A stretch of DNA of 64,000 bases from Trichuris trichiura (lineage: Eukaryota > Nematoda > Enoplea > Trichinellida > Trichuridae), in assembly GCA_037903355.1 (NCBI GenBank), contig JBAJFE010000032.1:558001-622000 (forward strand), read 5' to 3'. Below are positions 54,124 to 64,000 of the stretch, one piece after another. Position numbers and translations under genes: made by a program. Position 1 is the first letter of the stretch. Each line of letters opens with the position of its first letter. The notes under the pieces are model-generated. The model ran no database searches. It was not told the DNA's origin and saw only the letters and a program-made list of their open reading frames with translations.

Positions 54124-54332
54124 CATAGTTTCTCAACCTTTTTTGCTCCAGGGCTCCCCTAGGCCTTGTCAGGGCCCCCCCCCTAATACTTGTAAGGGCC
54201 CACCGTTTATTGGGACAATGTCCTGCCGCATTATCCTCCAGGGCCCCTTCCAGGGCCCCCCGGCTACCAGGGCTACCCTAAACTCTCCAAGGGCCCCCCA
54301 GGGGGCCCCAGGGCCCACGTTGAGAAACACTG
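54124..54332. mobile_element. hAT MITE, 209 bp, with 8-bp target duplication
   Basis: Ends CATAGTTTCTCAACC and the reverse complement of CAGTGTTTCTCAACG, flanked by the perfect 8-bp duplication AGCTAGAC (54116-54123 and 54333-54340). The interior is C- and G-run rich (CCAGGGGGC-like words) and non-coding. It needs a hAT transposase in trans. Confidence 0.93.
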
Positions 54333-54340
54333 AGCTAGAC

Positions 54341-55067
54341 GTTTGAAAGTGCACGGAAAATAAGACATTGGCAAACCTATCGTGAAGCAAACAGTGTTAG
54401 TAGGTGTAAGTGACCCATATTTTATTGGCTTATGGTTGAAGAAAGTGAATATTCTACTTGAATTGGTTGAAGAAAATGTGCCCGAATTGGCGAAGCGCTT
54501 CTTCGAATGCTCACATTTTGGAGCGGTCATTTGCTTATGGTTAGTTTGGGTTTAGACTAAGGCTTAAAGCGAAGGAAAACATGCTTTACGGCTGCTTCCT
54601 TCGACGATAGGTAGGTTCTCAGTTATTTATTTTGGAAACAGCTTATCAACTACGAAAGCAGACACTTTCCCAACAATCTCATTCCTACCAGCAAAATGCT
54701 ATTATTAGAATAGAAAAATGAAAAGTTTTTTAAATAACAAGATTAATTTGCAGACTTTTTTTGCCCAAATACACGGAACATCGATTACACTGATCAAATA
54801 GTCAGTTTACAGAAAACCCATTTATTCTAACCAACAGCTAATGAGTGAAAGTGCGTTAATATATATATGACGTTAAGCAAATTTTTAAAAAAACTTTTCA
54901 CTTCGTAACAACCAGCACAACGATGCAGCTGCAGCAGCTTCAGCTCAGACGCTCCAGCAATTCACAAGTTCGCTGGAAACCATAAATTTTGCGCTCTACT
55001 TTAACAATACCGTCTTCAATTCTGTAAGAGGAGAGCTGTATTGTTGCGACTGCAAATAAAGTTTAAT
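54341..55067. other. intergenic, no gene seen
   Basis: 3' flank of the gene below. Nothing else recognised. Confidence 0.45.
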
Positions 55068-56309
55068 CTACTTGAACAACCGCCCATGGCGAGCCAGGAA
55101 CGATTCCAACTCTGCAGCATCGTTCAAAGATCCATCTACCTGAATGGCGACGTCAACCAAAGATGTAATCGGCATTGCATTCTCGTTGCACCATATAGCG
55201 TTGTTCAATAAAACAAGCAACGAAGCGGTTTGCACGTTGAACATGCTGTAACTATAGTTGCCAGTTTTTACGAACAAGTAGGGGCGTTCAAGCAAGAATC
55301 GATCCAACGATGACTGATCTCTGAAGATGAGATTGCTCACATCCCTTGGCAATTCACTAAAAAGTTAGAGATCACTAAGCACGTAACTATGACAAGGTAA
55401 AGAAACTTGAAAAGTTAGCTTAACTGGCAGCATGCCACATAAACATACTCGTTGTTGAGAAACTTTCTTAGCTGTAGCAGCGGTACGCCGTTTCTTCCTA
55501 TGGATGTGTACAGCTGATTAATTGCAAATATGCAAATTGATCTCACCTAACGCGATAAACGCATTCATAATGAGGGCACAAGTCTCATTTAAGAGTTGCT
55601 GCGTCACTTGGCCATTGAACCGCTGCTTTACAGCTTTTTTCGTTTCTTTGATTTGGACTTTTGGAAGCTCCTGCTCTTCTGTTGTGCAAGAATTTTCGCT
55701 CAGCAAGCAGGCGGGGCCATTTAAGAATGGTTGAAGACGTACCACAACTTTCTGGATATCAGTGGTTCCGCCACTCAACTCATAATTTTCAGGTAAATGC
55801 TTGAAAAATTTGTACAACGATTTTACCGTCAATCGTAGTGGTTTCCTCGCTCGCTGCGACACATTGTTCGTTTTACTAATTATGTCCTCGATTGTCAATT
55901 CAGTGGTACAACTCATTTGGAAGCAGCGTCCCACTTCATCAAAAATGTACTCGCATTCTGAGTGGCGCCTGGAGTTCATACTTTTTAAACGGGACAACCT
56001 AACACCCACAAGATGGGTGTATGATGCTGAATCACGACTATTTACAGTTTGCAAAAGTGATGCTCAAGTAAGTCTTCAAAGATGAACTCAAGATCATGTG
56101 ACTTGCTGCAACGCCCTCTTGCTTTTCCACGGGATTACCAATCACCAAAAACGCTTATGGTGGGTTGCGTCATGCTGCGAAAGCCTCTTCAAAGCTTCTG
56201 TCGTAGCTAGGATTTCTTCCATAATAAAAGGGGAAGATTGGCGTAGCCTAGTATTATTGGACGATGCGCGGTTCATTACTTTGTGCTCAGCTGCTTTTTC
56301 ACCTTTCAT
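55068..56309 (-). CDS. 330-aa protein, possible Egalitarian/winged-helix type
   Basis: Four exons with fully consistent phases: 56146-56309, 55547-56037, 55449-55497, 55068-55356, with the stop at 55068. The N part (MEEILATTEALKRLS..., then YIFDEVGRCFQM) is not recognised. Residues from about 225 contain a helix-rich unit: GVPLLQLRKFL, then SLDRFLLERPYLFVKTGNYS, followed by a second weaker unit ending ELESFLARHGRLF. The pattern of a short helix pair, FL...P.LF and a beta wing resembles the winged-helix repeats at the N terminus of Egalitarian-type RNA transport proteins, but there is no exonuclease domain here and I did not test the match. An alternative start at 56369 is in frame. It is immediately followed downstream by a hAT MITE region. 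Confidence 0.7.
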
Positions 56310-56499
56310 ACGACGCCAATGCGGAAGCGGCTTTGGGTTCAGAAAAAAACAGTACAAACACAATTCCACCCTTCATTAAACCGCGATGACAAATCATTGT
56401 CATTTGTTCTATGCCGTCGTTGTAGTATGCTGCTTCAGGGTCCCACCCTTTCTGTCGCATTTACATAAATCCCATCTTACAATAGTATCTTACAACATG

Positions 56500-58200
56500 G
56501 CATCTGTGTGATGTAAGTGGCATATAGAAGGCATTTAAGACCTCTACTGTCTCTTTAACGTACGAGTAGTACCTATTGTGTAAACGCAATTATACGCACG
56601 GAATATTTATGGCATCTGCAAAATTCACATGGTACGCATTGCCCGTAAAAAAAGTATTTGTAATACCTAGTGCTTCTGCGATGCACATGCAATCATGAAA
56701 TTTGCTGCATTCGAGCAGTATACTTTGCCTGTAAGCAGAATACATGTGATAGCCACGATTTCTATAGTATACGAGCAGTATGTATGCTGTATGTACTCGC
56801 ACATGCAGAGTAGTTACGTCACACATTTCTTATACGTAATGAACAATGCTTATAAGTAGGATAGCTATAACCTAAATGATTTCTACGACATAGATGTAGT
56901 ATCTCTGCCGTATATAACTGCACGCATGGAATATTCATGGAATCTATGACATTTACATGATTTAAGTTGCATATGAGAAAGGTATTTAAGATATCTAGCC
57001 TCTTCATAACATACGCGTAGTATCTATGTTATATATACTTACGTTGAGGGAATATTTAATGTAAATGTGGCAAACAAACGGTATACATTGCCTATAGACA
57101 AGATATTTGTGATATAAACGACCTCCAGCCACAATTGAAGTTTCTTTTGCATATATACTTTCATATAAGATATATTTACAAACTTTATGGTACGCGCGTG
57201 GTACACTCGAATAGAGGGGAAACGCTTTCGAGGAAGACGAAAATTAAAATAGACAGACAAAATGCACAGGAATCTAAAAGAACTATGAGTCACTCAGGAC
57301 TTGGTATTCGAGTGACGCAACTGGAAGAACATCACCAGAGCCGCAGACCCCGCATAAGTGACACAAATGGGAAAGAAAAGAATTAGTATGCACGTGCTAT
57401 ACTGCAAGTGTACTGTAGACACACTAGATATTACAAATATCTTCTTTATAAGCAATGTAAACTGCGTGCATACTATAGGCGCTGTAAATATTTGCCCTGT
57501 GGAACAATATACACCGCAGGCATTACATATGTGACTGGATATCCGGAATGTCGAACATATCCTATTTAAAAGCAATCTATGTCTGGCGCATGCTATATAT
57601 GCCATAAATATATCCTGTATATCTTATCCAAATATCTTATTTATAAGCAATGTATACTGCGTGTATGCATATTTACACTAAATATTCCCTCTACCCAAGC
57701 ACGTACAACATAGACATTACATGTACGCCGTACAGAGGGTAGATATCATAAACACCTTCTTTATATGCTACTTAAATCATGTACATGTCTTAGATTTTAT
57801 GAATATCTCATGCATGCAGTTATATGCACTATGAATACTGCACCTATGTCGTATAGATCATTTATGCCGTAGCTATTCGTAGTTATAAATAAAGCATATC
57901 AAGTAGAAGTCATGTATGACGTAAATATTCCTCGCATGCAAGCAAATACAGCATGCATACTACACGTGTAGCATATGAATTGTAGGTTCGCAGGTATGCG
58001 ACTTAAAGGAAAACTATATAAAGTGAATGCCGTACATTCCATGAATACCTTATGTGCCTACAATATACAACTTCTATATTACGAGTGTGTTGTAGAAACC
58101 GTCGAGAACAGAAAATACCTTACGTATAAGCAGCATGTACTGCATGTACGCTATATATAGCATATAAACGTCCTCGTTCTATTATTATACATGCCTTCTA
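56500..58200. repeat. mirrored AT-rich degenerate repeat field
   Basis: About 1.7 kb of recurring but diverged words such as GCATGGAATATTTATGGCAT, ATTGCCTATA.A..AGATATTTGTGATAT and GTAGTATCTATG. The left half (about 56500-57190) carries them in one orientation. The right half (about 57390-58200) carries reverse-complement versions (ACAAATATCTTCTTTATAAGCAATG). The centre (about 57200-57390) is non-repetitive. No gene is supported. Short frames across it are artefacts. Confidence 0.7.
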
Positions 58201-58785
58201 CGCATCCTGCATACTGGATTTGTACCAGACAAACTGTACGTGTGAACGCAGATATGGAAACGGGACAAACTACTTCTAGTCCAAGTTAAGCACACTCGCT
58301 ATTAATATATTCTTGTGAAATTGTGGTCTTTTATCCGCTACGGCGGTATTCACACGTTAATATTTAGTGAGATACTAAAGCCATTATAATACTAGTAATC
58401 GAGTACGTCAGTGGTATGCGTTTGTTCAAGTTTAAATGGTCACAACCATAACGTTATCGCAGGCTTTCACTTTTTGACTTTACACATATGCACGTATCAA
58501 TGTTCAAGGCTTTCGCTGAATTAAATTAGATTAGTGCACACGTTCGGCGGGACAAAATTTCAGTCGGAAAATCTTAAGTATTGAGCTTTCGCGAAGAAAC
58601 CACTTTTTTTTTACTGGCATCGGCTGGACGTCACGCAAAAGAATGAAATTATATACACTCGTTCAACAATAGTTCTCAAGTCATAGATAATATAGTTGCA
58701 ACATGAGTTTACGAGCATTTTTAAGGGGTAAAGAAAATCGCAGAATTTATGCATTGTGTTAACCCTTTCCGTCTTATCGCTGCAC
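58201..58785. other. 3' flank of IGBP1, no gene seen
   Basis: No separate feature. The true last IGBP1 exon could lie here if the gene has one more intron. Confidence 0.4.
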
Positions 58786-60874
58786 TCAAACGCCGCGCTG
58801 AGTGGAGCATCTTTCAATGACAAAATTGCATCTACGGTTTTCTACGAAATGTCTCAATACCATAAAATAAAATATACATGTAATGAAACACTGATCTGAA
58901 TGCCAGAAAACATGTGACACTGGTAAAGTCAATTGAATCATCAACCTTTGTTGTAGGTATTTCCCCATCCACGCGGATGAGCTGAAAAGACTCTCGTGAA
59001 AATGGAGTAAGTCAAATTGGCGAAAATTACTATCTTTATATTCATCCCATTCTCTCTTGCTTGCTAACTTGCTCTCATCGTCGCTATCCGAATCCGAGTT
59101 GCTCTTAGGCACTTCGCCGAACGTAACAGTTTTTCCGTCAGCTCCGGGTTTGAATGATTCCACGACGCTATTGTCAGGAAACCTATAAATAGAAAATTCA
59201 ACTAACTGCAAAACAGAATCAAAACGGGCAGACGAAAATGATAAACCATTTAACACTGCCAACTCACTCGGTTTCTTTATGTTTTTCTTTTAATTCTCGT
59301 CGTTTCAACCAGTCGTCAATGGATTGAGAAGGAACGCTCGGATATCCAGCACCGAAGACCTTCTTTTGCACACCATCTCGAGAAATAACGAACATGTTCA
59401 AACCACCCTGAACAATGAATTTTTACTTTGTTGAAAACCCGACACAACTAAGAAGAGCTTACGGATGGCTGAACAGGAGTGGTATCATCGGCTACACTTT
59501 CCTTCTTTTTTAGCGTTTCCCTCTCCTTCAAAATTTGGTACTCTTCTTAAATCAAAAGTCAGCTTCTTACATAAGACCCAACCAGACACGTACGTTTTGC
59601 CAAGTTGAGTTCGTCGAGAGCACGAAATCCATACAAGCGCAGCTCATCCAAGTATATTTCGCGCTGAAAACTGAACCTGTACGTGGCAATAACTTCTAGA
59701 CGCAATGACAACAACGAAAGGCATAAGTTAGGCTTAATAAATGTAACTTCTTGGTACGGGACCGTATAGTTTCATGTTGAGTTTTTTTTACGGAAATTTT
59801 GTCCCGTTGATAATATTTTTACTAAGTTAGGCTTATTGAGAAACAGCTGCGGTGAAATACAAACGGTCACGCTGACAAAAAAACAATGTGGCAAATCTGC
59901 GCTAATATTAGATAGGTTAATCTATAGGCAGGAGCAAATATTAATATTTACAAAGCAATAAAGTTAGGCAGCAAGAACGGCAACACATTCTACAACTTAC
60001 CACTTCTTCTTCATTGGATTCCATTGCTTGGCGAATGCGCGCTTTTTCCAAACGTTGCTTCAACAACGACAGATCTTTATAACTGCAAAAGCAACAATTA
60101 CTTTCAATTCGCCTTTGAGAAGATGATGGAACTGAGACCGCTTCACTCTTCTGTCTCTTTCTCGCATTACGTGGAACAGACCTTTGCGCGGCTTTTGGCA
60201 TTCTTCATTTTCGTCTGCACAGTCAATCAACAAACAGTCGGCATCGGGATCATTGAAAATATCAAACTTCTTCAAAACAGTCAAATACCGCTTCAAGAAG
60301 AACTATAAACTGGCACATAAAAGAAAAAGAAGAAGAAAGTTATCTAGAGCTTACGATCGCTTTTTCAAGGCTATCCAGCCGATTACTGTCGGATCCGTTA
60401 ACCAACAAAAGACCCAAATAAGCAGAGGCTTTCATGAGTCTGGAATTGGATGGAGAATATGCAACAGCAAGTAATGGCAAATCAACGAATACTGTTTTCT
60501 TACCTAAGATCTTTTGTAGCAATATCGTCCAGTTGTTCATTCTCGCTGTACAAACCCAACTTGTCGATATTTGTGATCACGTCTTCAAGCTTCTTTGCAA
60601 CGTCCATGCAATCCTAAAAATTTTCGCAGTTAGACAAATACATGCATAAAATGTTGACGAATAAAACGCCGGCTAATTCGGCATACACATTTTGGCCAGC
60701 AATTGGCATGGACGCAAAGTGGGAACCAAAGAAAGCACATACTTTCGCGACATTGGCTATCTCTGACTTATCATTCAGGGACCCACGTCTGTCCAAGAGT
60801 TGCTCGGATCGTTGGCCCAATTCCAGAAACTGATCGTAGAGTGGAGCTTCCAGTTTCGCCGGTTCCGATGCCAT
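58786..60874 (-). CDS. igbp1: IGBP1 / TAP42 (alpha-4), PP2A catalytic-subunit binder
   Basis: Alpha-4/TAP42 binds free PP2A-family catalytic subunits in the cytoplasm and links them to TOR signalling and stability control. Exons: 60743-60874, 60504-60613, 60355-60439, 60139-60302, 60001-60082, 59594-59663, 59463-59545, 59268-59407, then 59182 downwards. Phases match throughout. Landmarks: NRLDSLEKAI (human RLDHLQRA), RRVKRYKDLSLLKQRLEKAR in the helical PP2A-binding repeat, YLDELRLYGF, VFGAGYPSVPSQSIDDWLKR (VFGAGYPSLP...DW in human) and KREWDEYKDSN (AREWDDWKDTH). After that the open frame continues to 58786 without the usual PRGxGNRxNMG ending, so an extra intron or a divergent tail is likely and the 3' end is uncertain. 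A truncated paralog is at 46941-47873. Confidence 0.93.
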
Positions 60875-62085
60875 GACGGACGGCTAATCAGAAAGTGCCA
60901 CAAGAGGTAGCAACCAAACCGAAACGCAAGATCAAACGAACAAAACCGTACATACAAATTAGTCGGTGCACAAAAATAAAAACATTAAGTGTTTTTACAG
61001 TACGGCTATCGAATAATCAGGTACAGGACTTGAAGGCTTAAAATGCGTCCAAACAAAAATATGGTTAACTCGACCGCTTATTACTAGTTCAGTGGAGGAG
61101 GATATTAAAGTAAGATATCTTTTTTAGGTAAGTCTGCCAAATCAGAAAAAAAACTGACTACACACAGCTACAATAAAACTGTGGCTTACTTGCACCGATT
61201 GCATCGGCGCGATAGTGTCAGCCGATCTTTGCAGACGGCAATTAGTGTTGAATAAATTCTGCTAAAAAAAATGATTCAAACACTACTTTTATCAAACTCA
61301 AATGACGAACGACTAAGCTCATGCATGTTCGGGTAGAAGCACGCGCAAAGAGAAGTGTACCTGACTATCTTTCGCTGAGGAGTCAAAAGATTTTTTAATT
61401 TTGCGTAGATCACCGCCATAAGCAAATAAACTATTGTTCTTCATTGTAATCCAGCATGCTTTATGTAGAATTTGCTTCCATCCAAACTTCGTCAACACTC
61501 TCACGGGTAGCTTAAACTTGAACTTTCCATACTCCTCACACAGTAAAAAATTAGATATTAGCGTCTGCTTGAGTATTTAAATATGTAGTTTACGTTTCAG
61601 GGTTGAATTTGCTCGTTGCATCGTGACGACCGACCCATTATATTACACTGGGTGCACTTTTTTTACGCAAAAGCAAGATTATTTGTAATGCTCGCGCGGT
61701 TAATCTTTTAATCAAACTACTAACAAAGAAAAACACCGCAAAAACAACGCACGCTGATACGTCAGCGACAGTAAAAGCAACAAATGATTAAGTGCTAATA
61801 ACTTTTTTAGTATCAGTATTGCAACTCGACCGCTTATTATAATTTTTTTCCGCGCTCATTTTCCCATTGCCATCTGCTGCTTTATAATTGGGTTAGAAGA
61901 GTGTCAAAGTCAGTAATGCTCAACAAACGTCTGTATTTCGGATTACAGCTTTTCCTGGGCTATTTCCTGCTGCTGTTGACTCGTGCCAGTTTGCTGCATG
62001 TTTGACCGCCTCCCTTAAACAACTCTGGCAAGTTGTGAATGTCACAGTGGGATGATGTTGTGGTTTGCACTCAGTTGATGAATAT
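60875..62085. other. intergenic, no gene seen
   Basis: IGBP1 promoter side up to the tRNA-Val inverted repeat. No further feature recognised. Confidence 0.45.
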
Positions 62086-62320
62086 GTTAGTCTCCTAACG
62101 CACCGGCCAGTATTAATTCAAGGTACTTTCTTGTAAAAGATAAAGATAAATATCGCTTCACTCAATATTTTGCTATTGCGTTCTCCATACAGACAAGACT
62201 TTCAAATGTGAGCGATATTGTGCAAGTTTTCTCTGAAACTGCCCTTCTGCCTTTACTCATGACGACAAACGATCGCCTCACTGTAAATCCCTGTAATTCT
62301 ACCCGTCTGAGACAATATTT

Positions 62321-62393
62321 TGTCCTTGCCTGGGCTCGAACCAGGGACCTTCTGTGTGTTAGACAGATGTGATAACCACTACACTACAAGGAC
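62321..62393 (-). tRNA. tRNA-Val (AAC)
   Basis: A 73-nt cloverleaf on the minus strand: acceptor GTCCTTG/CAAGGAC with A73, anticodon AAC in CTAACAC, T arm GGTTCGAGCCC. Divergently oriented to its twin 83 bp away. Confidence 0.96.
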
Positions 62394-62476
62394 ACATTTG
62401 GACAATTATTCCGATGAAATAGAATAATAAATTCTAATGTCAGTTACTGTATCCGTTGTAACGCGAGAGTGCATGC

Positions 62477-62549
62477 GTCCTTGTAGTGTAGTGGTTATCA
62501 CATCTGTCTAACACACAGAAGGTCCCTGGTTCGAGCCCAGGCAAGGACA
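62477..62549 (+). tRNA. tRNA-Val (AAC)
   Basis: Identical 73-nt copy on the plus strand, on the other arm of the inverted repeat. A T-containing tract follows for termination. Confidence 0.96.
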
Positions 62550-62785
62550 AAAATGTTTTCTCAAACAAGAATACAATAACAGCGATTTACGGGGAGGCGA
62601 TCGTTTGTTGTCGTGAGCAGACGGACAGTATCAGAGAAAACTTGCAAGATACTGGTTGCATTATGAAAGTTCTGTCTGTCTGGGAAATGCAATAGCAAAA
62701 TATAGAATGAAGTGATATTTATCTTTATCTTTTACAAGAAAATACCTTGAATTAACACCGGCAGATGCGTTAGGAGACTAATGTG

Positions 62786-63975
62786 CAGTCGGCCCTCGTT
62801 ATCCGCGGGGTTCTATATAACGCGATTCGTCCGGAGTGAAATAGTGCCGTCATCTTTTGCACGTCGGTACACGAAATAAAGCCTAGAACAGTCAGTGGTC
62901 GCTAGTTTGAATGCGCCAATGTCAGTGAATGCGAGGACTTAGGTGCCATCGATGATGAGGTCATGGGCATAGCGAATATTGCCAAGGAGTTGGGAGGTGA
63001 GGGTTTCTCCTACATGATAGAAGATGATATCAGGGTGCACACAGAAGATTGTGGAGACCTGTTCACCAACGAGGAACTCGAGGAACCGATGCAATCACCT
63101 TTAGGCAGCAACGACGACGTTATGGAAGATACAGGAGCTCAAACATCCTCAGATTGGGCGCTGCAAAGGCATGCCAGTATTTTCAGGCAAGCGCAGGTCT
63201 TAAAGGATAAGATCACTGAATACGATCCATCCACGGAACGTGGCATTATGGTTACATGAGGAATAACGGCTTCGTTGAAGCCGCTACAAGATTTATTCGA
63301 TGAAACGAAGAAAAGGGGGAGACAGTTCGCAATAACAATGTTTTTAAATAAAGCTCCGACAGCTGCGGAGCCTTACGTTTTAAGGCGGGAAGTTTTGCTA
63401 CCAACAAGTTCAAGAAACCCTAGGATTGGCCGGTCTTTAGGGGATTTGTGCCCACTTACAGAAAGCAGATGAATTGTCTGATTCCTGACGCGCCAAACAT
63501 TTCTGCCCGTAGACGTTTTGTTCTATGTGGATGTGTTCCATGTGATGTTCACTATTTCTGCTTAAGTGGGCCTGTGCATTTTATATTTCCCCTGCTCTGT
63601 ACCCAGTCTGCGCACCAGCACATCGCTTAGCTCGTCAAAGCAAGGCGTTTCCTAGGCGTTAAAAAAAAACAGCATCTTGCTTTCATCCCTTCTTGTACCT
63701 GACGGCTTAGACTCAGATGGCTAACCTCATTGGACAAGCGCAGTTTCATTGATGTCATTATCTCGTGGCTAGATTCCGTAGTACCAAGCTTCGAAGGATG
63801 ACTAGGTATGATAACCGTTCCGAAAGGAATTCAAGGGGACAGGACGAAATACGCAGCTAGAATATAAGTTATTTAGCCTTTTTCATAGGGTATCCTATAT
63901 AACGCGGATTCAGCTTAAAGCGGTGAAACGCTCAAAATTTTGGACGAATTAACCGCGGACAACGAGGGCCGACCG
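62786..63975 (+). mobile_element. Tigger/pogo DNA transposon, internally deleted (C part kept)
   Basis: A 1190-bp element with ends CAGTCGGCCCTCGTTATCCG and its complement, inserted at a TA of the tRNA-Val inverted repeat: the left arm shows the uninterrupted site and host sequence resumes at 63976. The plus-strand frame 62963-63259 (GIANIAKELGGEGFSYM, QRHASIFRQAQVLKDKI) is the acidic C-terminal region of the transposase. The N part and catalytic core are missing. 63836-63975 matches 52179-52325 inverted. Confidence 0.92.
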
Positions 63976-64000
63976 TATTCATCAACTGAGCGCAAACTGC

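Larger units (their letters stand above)
62072..62785. repeat. inverted duplication carrying divergent tRNA-Val genes
   Basis: The left arm (from about 62072) and right arm (to 62785, continuing after a transposon at 63976-64000) are reverse complements over about 320 bp. They include CCTAACGCA, AAGATAAAGATAAATATC, ACAAACGATCGCCTC and the tRNAs. Arms differ at many positions outside the tRNAs, whereas the tRNAs are identical. Confidence 0.9.

Overview
This window reads as animal nuclear DNA, most likely from a nematode. The coding exons are interrupted by very short introns (mostly 43-62 bp). The 5S rRNA has the nematode-type internal box. Acceptor-like pyrimidine-AG sites sit a few bases upstream of several start codons, as expected with spliced-leader trans-splicing. 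A clade I (Trichuris/Trichinella-like) worm would fit, but I could not test this against a database.

Protein genes whose splicing can be traced base by base are: SMC1 of cohesin (13250-21448, +, 22 exons, 1262 aa); SNAPC1 of the snRNA-activating complex (27276-30017, +, 8 exons, 422 aa); a kinesin-7/CENP-E type motor (42981-44729, -) and a coiled-coil gene (37322-39232, -) that may be its tail; a 330-aa gene of uncertain family (55068-56309, -); and IGBP1/TAP42, a PP2A regulator (58786-60874, -). There is also an intronless 545-aa Ser/Thr-rich membrane-anchored protein (30720-32357, -). Partial or broken copies are an RBBP5-like 3' part (967-1499), a GALNT fragment (21732-22285) and an IGBP1 paralog that keeps its ancestor's exon lengths (46941-47873).

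RNA genes: one 5S rRNA; five intact tRNA-His(GTG) genes plus four decayed copies, several sharing 5' flanks and lying in inverted duplications; and a divergent pair of tRNA-Val(AAC) genes on the arms of an inverted repeat.

Much of the rest is mobile DNA. It includes two hAT elements with related ends (one carrying a Gypsy-class LTR fragment), a third hAT relic between perfect 254-bp direct repeats, a 209-bp hAT MITE with an 8-bp target duplication, two complementary deletion derivatives of a Tigger/pogo element, a Penelope-like reverse transcriptase relic, several fold-back elements, a long mirrored AT-rich degenerate repeat field, and an (ATT)n microsatellite.

The most interesting signal is a dispersed motif with about eleven copies. 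Its core is CTGANGA, then a covarying hairpin with a 7-nt loop, then GAAA. This is the arrangement of a hammerhead ribozyme core, with one extra nucleotide before stem II. Most copies lie inside inverted-repeat elements, and a Penelope-like RT, a class known to carry hammerheads, is in the same window.
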